From: Pseudomonadota bacterium
Lineage (GTDB): Bacteria; Pseudomonadota; Gammaproteobacteria; Burkholderiales; Burkholderiaceae_C
Direction: 5' to 3'
DNA: 64,000 nt
Assembly: GCA_021819435.1 (NCBI GenBank)
Contig: JAKARB010000001.1
Location: 434,001-498,000, forward strand
Both the position numbers and the translations under genes were made by a program. Each line of letters starts with the position of its first letter. The first letter of the stretch is position 1. This document shows, one piece after another, positions 22,086 to 31,800 of this stretch. A model generated the notes under the pieces. That model was given only the letters and a program-made list of their open reading frames with translations. It had not been told where the DNA came from and made no database searches.

Positions 22086-22916
22086 ATGGCCGACTCATCC
22101 GTTCAGCTCATCACCTCGCGCGAGAACGCGCTCGTGTCGCGCCTGCGTCGGCTGGTGCAGGAACCTTTGGCCTACCGCAAGCAAGCCGAAGTCTGGCTGG
22201 AGGGCGATCACCTTTGCCGCGCGGCCTTGGACCGTGGCCTGCATGCGCCGCTGGCGGTGGTGGCCGACACGGCTTGGATCGGCGAACACGGGCAAGGGCA
22301 GGGCAGCGACGAGCGCGCCGACCTGGCCACCCGGCTGGCCCGCCAGGCTGACCGCGTTGTGATCGTGCCAGAGGCCTTGTGGAAGGTGTTCACCGGCCTT
22401 GAATCACCTGCGCGCATCGGCTTCCTGATGCCCTTGTCAGGCGAGTACACGCTGGTCGGCGAGGTGTTGGCGGGCGTGCCTACGGTGGTGCTCGACCGCC
22501 TTCAAGACGCCGGCAACGTTGGCAGCATCCTGCGCAGCGCAGCGGCTCTGGGTGTGAAGCAGGTGCTGGCGCTCAAGGGCACGGCGGGGCTCTGGTCGCC
22601 CAAGGTGCTGAGGGCGGGCATGGGAGCGCATTTCGGGCTGAACCTGGTCGAGCAGCTTTCACTGTCTGACCTGGCCGCGCTGGGCGTGCCCTTGGTTGCC
22701 ACCAGTTCGCACACCGAAAACGAGCTTCACAGCGTGGCATTGCCTGAGCCCTGCGCCTGGGTGATGGGCCACGAGGGGCAGGGCGTCAGCGATGAACTGA
22801 TGGCTCGCTGCGCCTTGTCCGTGCGGATTCCTCAGCCTGGTGGCGAGGAGTCCTTGAATGTGGCGGCTGCGACCGCCATCTGCTTGTACGAATCGCTGCG
22901 CCGCCGGGTGGCTTGA
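22086..22916 (+). CDS. SpoU/TrmH family RNA 2'-O-methyltransferase
   Basis: The 276-residue product has an N-terminal RNA-binding substrate domain (ITSRENALVSRLRRLVQEP, WLEGDHLCRAALD) and a C-terminal SPOUT knot. The three SpoU motifs are present: VVLDRLQDAGNVGSILRSA, WVMGHEGQGVSDEL and IPQPGGEESLNVAAATAI. Members methylate 23S rRNA or tRNA; the exact target cannot be read here. ATG 22086 is chosen because the frame before it, back to 21954, lies in rnhB. The gap to rnhB is 79 bp. Confidence 0.88.
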   Translation: MADSSVQLITSRENALVSRLRRLVQEPLAYRKQAEVWLEGDHLCRAALDRGLHAPLAVVADTAWIGEHGQGQGSDERADLATRLARQADRVVIVPEALWKVFTGLESPARIGFLMPLSGEYTLVGEVLAGVPTVVLDRLQDAGNVGSILRSAAALGVKQVLALKGTAGLWSPKVLRAGMGAHFGLNLVEQLSLSDLAALGVPLVATSSHTENELHSVALPEPCAWVMGHEGQGVSDELMARCALSVRIPQPGGEESLNVAAATAICLYESLRRRVA

Positions 22917-23045
22917 GCACCCATTCGCCACCCTGTGATGAGGGTGGGGGCTCCTGGGGAGCTTGGGTGTCGATGGGCCGATGGTCTAACATCGAGGCAT
23001 CCGTGGGCGCGTTCCTGCGGCTGTCATCATTTCTGGAGAGTTTCG

Positions 23046-23741
23046 ATGGATCGTTCGATCAAACCGCTGGACGTTGTTTATGGCGGCGCCGTGGGTGTGG
23101 CACAGCGCCAGCGTGTGCTGCGCAACACCTACGCCCTGTTGGCCTTGTCGATGGTGCCCACGGTGCTGGGCGCCTGGCTGGGCGTGGCGATGGGCGGCTT
23201 CAGCCTGGGCGGCCCGCTCATGACCTTCGTCGTCTTCATGGCGATTGCCTTCGGCTTCTTTTTCGCCATCGAGAAGTTCAAGGATTCGGGTGTCGGTGTC
23301 GTGCTGCTGCTGGGCTTCACCTTCTTCATGGGGCTGATGCTCTCGCGCCTGCTGAGCTTTGTGCTGGGCCTGGGCAACGGCGCGCAGCTCATTGGCATGG
23401 CGTTTGGTGGCACTGCGCTCATCTTCGCGGCCATGGCCACCCTGTCCAGCGTGGTCAAGCGCGATCTGTCCGGCATGGGCAAGTGGCTCTTCGTCGGCGT
23501 GCTGGTGCTGATCGTGGCTGGGCTGGCCAACATCTGGCTCCAACTGCCTGCGCTGATGCTCGCCATCTCGACCATGGCGCTGCTGATCTTCTCGGCCTTC
23601 ATCCTGTACGACCTCAAGCGCATCATCGACGGCGGTGAGACCAACTACATCACCGCCACGCTGGCGCTGTACCTGGATGTCTACAACGTGTTCACGTCGC
23701 TGTTGCAGCTGCTGATGGCGCTGGGTGGCAGCGACGACTGA
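23046..23741 (+). CDS. Bax inhibitor-1/YccA family membrane protein
   Basis: The 231-residue product has seven hydrophobic segments after a hydrophilic start (about residues 1-27). It carries the family's inner-helix DLSGMGKWLF and YDLKRIIDGGETNYITATLALYLDVYN near the C terminus, with the conserved Asp residues of the pH-sensing pair. Family members are inner-membrane proteins linked to calcium leak or modulation of FtsH. The ATG at 23046 has CTGGAGAG upstream; the longer frame from 22935 is unconserved. It stands alone, with a strong terminator after it. Confidence 0.88.
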   Translation: MDRSIKPLDVVYGGAVGVAQRQRVLRNTYALLALSMVPTVLGAWLGVAMGGFSLGGPLMTFVVFMAIAFGFFFAIEKFKDSGVGVVLLLGFTFFMGLMLSRLLSFVLGLGNGAQLIGMAFGGTALIFAAMATLSSVVKRDLSGMGKWLFVGVLVLIVAGLANIWLQLPALMLAISTMALLIFSAFILYDLKRIIDGGETNYITATLALYLDVYNVFTSLLQLLMALGGSDD

Positions 23742-23798
23742 ACCAAGGATCAGCCTTGTCAGGCGGTAGGCGCAGCGCGTGCCTGTCCTGATGAGTGA

Positions 23799-23834
23799 AC
23801 GGCCCCGAGAGCTCAAGTGCTCCGGGGCCGTTTT
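23799..23834 (+). terminator. Terminator after the Bax inhibitor-1 family gene
   Basis: ACGGCCCC pairs with GGGGCCGT, with additional inner pairing GAGC/GCTC, and four T residues follow. It lies about 60 bp after the stop. Confidence 0.75.
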
Positions 23835-23919
23835 GCTTCATGCGGAATGCTCGCCGGGGGGCGGCAGCATCCCCTGCCTGAATGATGCCAAGAGGAGGGC
23901 GCCTCCCTAAAATGGTGCC

Positions 23920-23944
23920 TGCCTGCGGTGCTTGTTCGCAGGCA
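23920..23944 (+). repeat. Perfect hairpin 1 upstream of tpsB
   Basis: TGCCTGCG (23920-23927) and CGCAGGCA (23937-23944) form a perfect 8-bp stem with a 9-base loop. No T tract follows, so it is not a classical terminator. It is two bases from a second perfect hairpin. Confidence 0.7.
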
Positions 23945-23946
23945 TT

Positions 23947-23972
23947 CAAATGCCCGGAGTCTTGGGCATTTG
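23947..23972 (+). repeat. Perfect hairpin 2 upstream of tpsB
   Basis: CAAATGCCC (23947-23955) and GGGCATTTG (23964-23972) form a perfect 9-bp stem with an 8-base loop GGAGTCTT. It ends 15 bases before the first ATG of the tpsB frame (23988). It could act as an operator or as an RNA element in the leader. Confidence 0.7.
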
Positions 23973-23987
23973 CATGTGTGGTTTGAG

Positions 23988-25790
23988 ATGCCTATACAAA
24001 AATACCCAGGAGGCGTGGCGCTGCCTTGCGTGCGCCACGTGAAGCTTCGCATGGCGAGGCGCGCAGTCGCGGCGGCGGTGCTGGCGTGTTGCGGTTCATC
24101 CCTCGTGTCTGCGCAGGTGTTGTCATCAACTGACGCCGCTGCATTGGAGCAGCTGCGCGAACAGCAGCGTCAGCAACAGCGCGATGAGTTGCTGCGCAAG
24201 CAGCAACAGCCGGCGCCGGATGTTCGCTTGCCATCTCCGGTTCAACCCAAGGCCACAGGCATGCTGCCACCTGACGAGGCGCCATGCTTCCCGATCAGGG
24301 GCCTGGAGCTACAAAGTGAGGACGGCGGGCGTTTCGATTGGGCCCTGGATGCAGCAGCCCAGGCGTCTTCGCATGACATCGATCCCGTGTTGGGCCGATG
24401 CCTGGGAGCTCAGGGCATCAACATCGTCATCAGCCGCATCCAGAACGCCATCATCGAACGTGGGTACGTCACCACGCGCGTGATGGCACCGCCGCAGAAC
24501 CTGGCGGAAGGCACACTGAAGCTGTCGGTATTGCCCGGTCGCATCCGGGCCATCCGCCTCACGCCTGACTCGACCACGCAGCGCGCTCGCCTGTGGAATG
24601 CGCTGCCCATGCATGAGGGCGAGATACTCAACCTGCGCGACATCGAGCAAGGCTTGGAGAACTTTGAGCGTGTGCCAACCGCGCAAGCCACTGTTCAGAT
24701 CGAACCGGCGGATGGCCCGGATGCCAAACCTGGCGAAAGCGATCTGGTCATCCGCTGGACGCAAGACCGATTCTTCCGTGTCACCGCCTCCGTCGATGAC
24801 AGCGGCAGCAAGGCAACTGGCAAGTACCAAGGCAACCTGACCTTGTCGTACGACAACTGGTGGACCCTCAACGATCTTTTCTATGTGAGCGTTGGCCACG
24901 ATCTGGGTGGCGGTGATCCGGGCAGCCGGGGCACTCGCAGCCAGACCCTGCATTACTCTCAGCCGTTCGGCTACTGGCTGCTTGCCTGGAACAACAACGA
25001 GTCGTCCTACCACCAAGAGGTTGCGGGCACCAACCAGACCTACAGCTACAGCGGCAAAAGCAGCAACAGCGACATCCAGCTTTCCCGCTTGTTTTATCGT
25101 GACGCGGTGCACAAAGCCACGTTCTCGGTGGGCGGCTGGCTGCGCTCATCGAGCAACCACATCGACGACACAGAGGTGGAGGTGCAGCGGCGTGAAATGG
25201 CGGGCTGGCAACTGGGCCTGTCGCATCGTGCTGCATGGCCAGTTGCCACGCTGGATGCCAGCCTGACCTACCGGCGCGGCACAGGGGCCATGGGCGCTCT
25301 GCGCGCGCCTGAGGAAGCCACAGGTGAGGGCACTTCTCGCCCAGGCATCGTGACCACCGATTTGCGCCTGGCGCGGCCTTTCAAGATCGGTGACACGGCC
25401 TTGAAGTACACGGCAGCCCTGCGCGGCCAATGGAACCAGACGCCCCTGGTGCCGCAGGACCGCTTTGCCATCGGCGGCAGGTACACGGTGCGAGGCTTTG
25501 ACGGCGAGCTGACCTTGGCTGCGGAGCGCGGGTGGCTCATCCGCAATGACTTGGCCGTCTCGCTTGGGCAAAGCGCGAACGAAGTCTACGTGGCCCTTGA
25601 CCATGGGCAGGTCGAGGGGCCGTCCACGCAATACCTGCTGGGCAACAAGCTCACGGGGGCTGCCATCGGCCTGCGCGGCATGGTGCAGCAAGTCAGCTAC
25701 GACGTGTTCTGGAGCTGGCCGCTGTCCATGCCGCAAGGTTTCCAGACGGCCACGAGCAGCGGCGGTTTCAGCTTGACCTGGTTCTATTGA
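23988..25790 (+). CDS. TpsB two-partner secretion transporter (FhaC/ShlB/HecB family)
   Basis: About 600 residues. A signal peptide with core AVAAAVLACCGSSLVSAQ is followed by a Gln/Arg-rich linker helix (LREQQRQQQRDELLRKQQQ), two POTRA domains and a 16-strand barrel. The barrel shows DDSGSKATGKYQGNLTLSYDN at its start and the Omp85 motif GRYTVRGFDGE near the end. TpsB proteins export the TpsA partner through the outer membrane. The start is uncertain: ATG 23988 gives a long hydrophilic lead, ATG 24051 (MARRAVAA) begins almost at the signal peptide, and a good AGGAGG at 24008-24013 lies between them. The partner gene follows 56 bp later. Confidence 0.92.
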   Translation: MPIQKYPGGVALPCVRHVKLRMARRAVAAAVLACCGSSLVSAQVLSSTDAAALEQLREQQRQQQRDELLRKQQQPAPDVRLPSPVQPKATGMLPPDEAPCFPIRGLELQSEDGGRFDWALDAAAQASSHDIDPVLGRCLGAQGINIVISRIQNAIIERGYVTTRVMAPPQNLAEGTLKLSVLPGRIRAIRLTPDSTTQRARLWNALPMHEGEILNLRDIEQGLENFERVPTAQATVQIEPADGPDAKPGESDLVIRWTQDRFFRVTASVDDSGSKATGKYQGNLTLSYDNWWTLNDLFYVSVGHDLGGGDPGSRGTRSQTLHYSQPFGYWLLAWNNNESSYHQEVAGTNQTYSYSGKSSNSDIQLSRLFYRDAVHKATFSVGGWLRSSSNHIDDTEVEVQRREMAGWQLGLSHRAAWPVATLDASLTYRRGTGAMGALRAPEEATGEGTSRPGIVTTDLRLARPFKIGDTALKYTAALRGQWNQTPLVPQDRFAIGGRYTVRGFDGELTLAAERGWLIRNDLAVSLGQSANEVYVALDHGQVEGPSTQYLLGNKLTGAAIGLRGMVQQVSYDVFWSWPLSMPQGFQTATSSGGFSLTWFY

Positions 25791-25846
25791 TTCACGCAGC
25801 CGTTCGCACGAAACAGCAAAAAGACAGCAGAGAGGCACAGGGCACC

Positions 25847-28800
25847 ATGAACAAGCATCGTCATCGCGTCGTTTTCAACTGGGCCAGGGGCCTACTCATG
25901 GCCATGGCAGGTTCTTCTGTGCAGGCCCAGATCGTCTCAGACCACAGCGCCCCGCCCAACCAGCAGCCGATGGTGCAAAACGCCGCCAACGGCGTTCCCT
26001 TGGTGAACATCCAGACACCCAGCGCGGCTGGTGTGTCGCGCAACACCTACAGCCAGTTCGATGTGCAGCGTCCTGGGGTGATCCTCAACAACTCATCGGG
26101 CAACGTCCAGACCCAACTGGGCGGTTGGGTGCAAGGCAACCCCTGGCTGGCCGGAGGCGGCGCGCGCGTCATCCTCAACGAGGTCACATCGGGCTCACCC
26201 AGCCAGTTGAAGGGGTACATGGAGGTGGCAGGCCAGCGTGCACAAGTGGTCGTGGCCAATCCCGCAGGCATCTCTTGTGATGGTTGCGGCTTCATCAATG
26301 CCAACCGGGGCACGCTCACCACGGGCTCGGCCATCTTCAACAATGGCAATCTGGAAGGCTACCGCGTCACGGGTGGCACCATCCAGATCGATGGTGCTGG
26401 CCTGCAAGGACAAACCACCGACTACACCGACCTCATCGGTCGCGCCGTCAAGGTCAATGCTGGGATCTGGGCCAATCAACTGCGGGTGACAACCGGCGTC
26501 AACCAGGTCAGCGCCGACCAGTCCGTCATCACGCGGCTGGGTGCTGCTCAGGCAACGGATGCCACACCGGCTTTCGCCATCGACACGGCGCAATTGGGCG
26601 GCATGTATGCGGGCAAGATCGTCTTGGTGGGCACCGAGGCGGGCCTTGGGGTGCGCAATGCCGGACAAATCAATGCCAGCGCAGGCTCGCTCACGCTGAC
26701 CAACGATGGACAGTTGATCAACACCGGCTTGCTCAATGGGCGTGACACCACGGTGCGCGTCACCGGTTTGAACAACGTGGGTGGCGGGCAGATCTATGGC
26801 GACCGCCTCGCCGTGGCGGCAGACACGCTCACCCAGGTCTCCCAAGGCAGCGGCAACAACACGCAGTCTCCAGTGATCGCCGCACGCGAGCGGCTGGACA
26901 TCGGCGTGGGCACGCTGCTGAACCAGCCGGGCGGGTTGATCTTCAGCCAGGGCGACCTGAGCATCGGTGGCAGCCTTGCCACCCAGCCTGATGGCAGCCT
27001 GCACGCCACGGGCCGTGCACAGCGCGTGGAAAACCACAGCGCCCGCATCGAGGCCATGGGCTCCTTGAGCCTGAGCAGCCAGTTCCTGGGCAATTACAAC
27101 GATTCATTCAGCTTGACCGCGCCGCAGCAAGTCAGCTCAAGCTACGTTGTCGAGTATGCCCTTGTCCGGGGGCACGATGAAGGCAGCAACCTTGACCCGG
27201 CCTCGCTGCTCAAACGTTTCGCCCCGTCCGAGGTCTACATCGGGCGTGATGCGCAAGGCAACAGGTTGTGCGAGGTCGATTGCATGCGGGTCATCGCCAC
27301 GGGCGAGATCAGCGATGCCTTCAATAAGTTCGAATTCACGCGCACCATTTCCGAAACGCAGGTGGCCACAAGCGCGCCGGGCCTGATCTCGGCAGCCCGG
27401 GATGTGAACCTGGACGTGGGGCAGGGCGTCAACGACAAAAGCCGCATCATGGCCGGGCAGACCTTGAACGTCACCGGCGGCCAGTTTGACAACGTTGGCG
27501 CGCAGGGGCAGAGGCTAACCAATGAGCAAGGCCAGGTGACCAGCTCATGGCGACATCAGGTCAGCGGCGAAGATCACTCCGACACCAGCACCACGGCCTA
27601 CACGCCTGCTGACCAAAATCAGACCATCACCCAAAGCATCGGGCAACAAGCCAGCAACAGCGCACAGGCCCGGCAAGGCAGCGGCACCACCTTGCCGACG
27701 AGCAGCATGTTCGTGGTCAACCCTGCGCAGGGCAGTGGCCCGGTGGTTGAAGGCGCCCCGCGCTTCCTCGACCAGCGCCAATGGCTCAGTTCGGATTACA
27801 TGCTCCGGCAAATGTCCATTGACCCCGCGACGGTGCAAAAGCGCCTGGGCGATGGCTTCTATGAACAAGCCTTGGTGCGCGACCAAGTGGCGCAGTTGAC
27901 GGGCAAGCGCTTTCTGGAGGGCTACAGCAGCGACGAAGCGCAATACCGTGCCTTGCTGGACAACGGCGCCACCTTGGCCCGGGCGCTCAACTTGCGGCCC
28001 GGCGTGGTGCTCAGCGCCGAGCAGGCAGCCCACCTCACCAGCGACCTCGTGCTGCTCGAAGCCACCACGGTGACGCTGCCATCCGGCCAGACCCTGCAAG
28101 TGCTCCAACCCAAGGTCTACCTGATGCCCCGCACCGGCGACCTCAAGGCCAATGGCGACCTGATGGCCGCGCAGAACCTCGACGTGCATGTGAGCGGTGA
28201 CTTCATCAACAGCGGTGGGATGGGCGCTCGCCAGGTGCTGAGCATCAACGCGGCCAACATCCGCAACCTCGGCGGCAACATGGCCGCACAAGACACCCGC
28301 CTGACCGCTGCACAAGACATCGACGTGCAAGGCGGCAGCCTGCAAGCCCAACGCAGCCTGCGCCTGACGGCGGGCCAGGACGTGAAAGTCGCTTCCACAA
28401 CGGCCAGCAGTGCGAACGCACAGGCCAGCGCCACCTACATTGATCGGGTTGCCGACCTGTACGTGAGCGACGCGGCCGGCCAACTGCTCATCCAGGCGAC
28501 CCGCGATGCCCGCCTGCAAGCGGCACAACTGAACAACGAGGGGGCAGGCGGCACCACCGCGATCCAGGCTGGGCGCGACATCCAGGTCGGCAGCGTGCGC
28601 ACCCAGCAATCCCAAACCACGACGTGGGACGCGCGCAACCGCCGCACCGATTCCAGCAGCCAGGATGTCGGCAGCACCATCGCCGCCAAAGGCGACATCC
28701 GCCTCCAGTCTGGCCGAGACATCGCGTTCGAGTCAGCCCTGGTTCAAAGTCAGCAAGGCTCCTTGGACGCCAGGGCCGCAGGCAATGTCGCGGTCTTGGC

Positions 28801-31800
28801 CGGACAAGCCAGCCAATCGATGGACGAAGCCCACTTCCATCGCAGCAGCGGCTTCATGAGCAGCAAGAGCACGGCCACGCGCGACATGGTGTCTCAGACC
28901 CAGGCTCAGGCCAGTGCCTTGAGCGCTGCCAACGTGAACGTGCAAGCCGGCAAGAACGTCACCCTGCAAGGCAGCGCCCTCAGCAGCACACAGGGCACCA
29001 CGACCCTGCAGGCGGGGCAAGACGTTGAAGTGCTCTCGGCCACGAACACCTTCTCGGCTGCCATGGCGCGGCAAGACCGCAAATCCGGCCTGAGTGTGAG
29101 CTGGCAGGCGGGTGTGGGCGTGGGCCGCAGCACTGCCGATCAAGCGCAGCAAATCGTGAGCACCAGCCAGGTCAGCAGCGGCGTGTCGGGCCAGAACGTC
29201 AACATCACGGCGCAGCGCGATGCCACGGTGCAGGCCAGCACCATCCTGGCTGACCAGGACATCACGGTGCAGGCAGGGCGCAACCTGGCCGTCACCGCAG
29301 CAGACAACACCCAGCAGACCACCCGCAGCGCCAGCAGCCACAGCACCAAAGTTGGCCTGGTGGGTGGCATCAGCCCCAACCAGACCCTGTATGGCCGACA
29401 AAACAGCCAGCAGAACGGGCAAGACACGCAGGTCAGCCAGTCCACCAGCGTGTTGTCGGCCAATGGCGGAAACCTGACGCTGACCGCCGGCGCAGACACC
29501 CAATACCGAGGTACAACGCAAGGCAACGTGGCCACCCAGGGCGCCGATCTGCTGGCGGGCAAAACCGTTCAGGTTGAAGGCAACGAGGTGGTGATGGACA
29601 CCGCCGTGATCGCGGCAGACCAAGGCAGCACGCTGTCCAAGCAAAGCAGCACGACGCTGGGCGCACAGTTGTCTGGCACGGTAGGCAGCCGCATCACGAG
29701 CGCGTGGACGATGGCGCAAGCCAGCAGCCAGACCGACAACAAGCGGCTGGCCGATGCACAAAGGCTCAAGGCCGCTTACGACGCCTACAAGCTCAGCCAG
29801 GGCGTCAATGATTTGGTGTCAGCCGGCGGCAAACAAAACGCCACCGACACCAGCTCAGGTTCAGCCTTCGGCGTGAGCGTGAGCCTGGGAAGCAGCAGCA
29901 GCCAGCAGCAAAGCAGCTACGCCAGCAACCAGGTGCGCGGCACCAATGCGCAGGCGCAGACGATCAACATCAAGAGCCGGGATGCCGACATCACGGCGGT
30001 GGGCGCCAAGCTGCAAGCCACCGACATCACCTTGGATGCGGCCAAGAACCTGAACCTGATGGCGGCGGAGAACACGGCCAGCCAGCAAAGCAGCAGCAAG
30101 GGGCACAACGCCGGCGTGGGCGTGACCATTGGCTTCGGCCAGCAAAGCGGCATCAGCTTCCAAATTGGTGTGGGCGGCAACCGGGGCACAGCCAACGGCT
30201 CGGAAACCACCTACGACAACACGCTGGTGACGGCCACCAACCAGCTCAACATCAGGAGCGGCTCGGACACCACCTTGCAAGGCGCCCAGGTGGCAGGCGA
30301 CACGGTGAAGGCAGACATTGGATACAACGGGGGCGGCAAGCTCAACGTCATCACCCTGCAAGACCAAAGCAGCAGCGAAAGCAAACAAGAGAGCTACGGC
30401 GCCAACATCAGCCTGTGCATCCCGCCCATCTGCTACGGCAACGTGGTCACCGGCAGCGTCAACATGGCGCAAAGCGGCTTCAACCACAACTACCAAAGCG
30501 CGGTGGGCCAAAGCGGCATCGCAGCGGGGCAAGGCGGCTTCGACATCAAGGTGCAAGGCGACACCAGCCTGACGGGCGCGGCCATCACCAGCACGGCAGA
30601 CAAGTCCAAGAACAGCCTGCAAACGGCCAGCCTGAGCTACCAGGACCTGGAGAACAAACAAAACACCGACAGCTACAGCCGCAGCGTGGGCCTGGCCTAC
30701 AACGGCGGCAGCACGGGCAGCACCTTGGCGGCCAATGGCGCGAGCAACCTGCTGGGCAACATCGCGGGCCAGCAAGGCTTGCCCAAAGAAGGCAGCGAGC
30801 GCAGCAGCACGCTCAGCGTGATCAGCCCGGCCAACATCACGTTGACGGGCACGGGCGACGCGAAGAAGGACCAAGCTAGCCAACAGGCCGCATCAACGCT
30901 GACGAGCCGAGACGCCAAGACCGCCAATGGTGCGCTGACCAACACGCTGACCTTGCAGCAGGCTGCGGATGTTCAAAAGGACATCCAGCATGCGCAAGAG
31001 AACGCGCAGGCCGGGCAGATCGTGGGCAGTGTGGCGTTCAACATCGCCGGTGACGTGGCGCAGCGCTACCAGTGGGGAGAGGGCAGCACGCAGAAGGTGG
31101 TGCTGCACGGCATTGCCGGGTTCATCCAGGCCAGCGCAGGAGGGCAGAACGGGGTGGCGGGCGCGCTGGCGGCGATGGGCAACGAAGCGTTGACGGGCCA
31201 GATCAACGAGTACATCAAAGCGCAAGTGCCCATCACCAGCGGCATGAGCGCCGAGCAGGTGGCCACGGCGACGCAAACGCGCAAGGAGTTGGCCGAAGCG
31301 GCGGCATCCCTGATTGGCGCGAGCACGGTGGCGCTGACCAACGGGCTCAGCGGCAAGGGCTCAGCTCAGGATGTGCAACTGGGTGGGCAGGTGGCGCTCA
31401 ATGCGGATCGGTTCAATCGGCAGTTGCATCCCAAAGAAATCGATTGGATCAAGCAAAATGCCAAACGATTTGCTCAGCAACTAGGCATCTCTCCAGATGC
31501 TGCTGAACAGCGATTGGCTCAACAGGCGTTCCGCGAAGTTCAGTTTGGCGCCACAGGAGACACGGACTTCGCGGCGCAACAATTTTTGAAAGGCAATACA
31601 CAAGGCTTGCTGCTGCCGGGAGATCCCGCGATCCCAGGCCAGACGGTCGGCTACATGTTCCGCGCGGACCCGATTCAAAAGGCCAATCCCTTGATGTACG
31701 CCACCCAAGTTGTCAGTGATCCCGCTGCCTTGGCGTTTTACGCAAAGAACGGGATCACCCAACCTACTGCACAGCAAGTTCAGCAGGCGGCGACCAAGGA

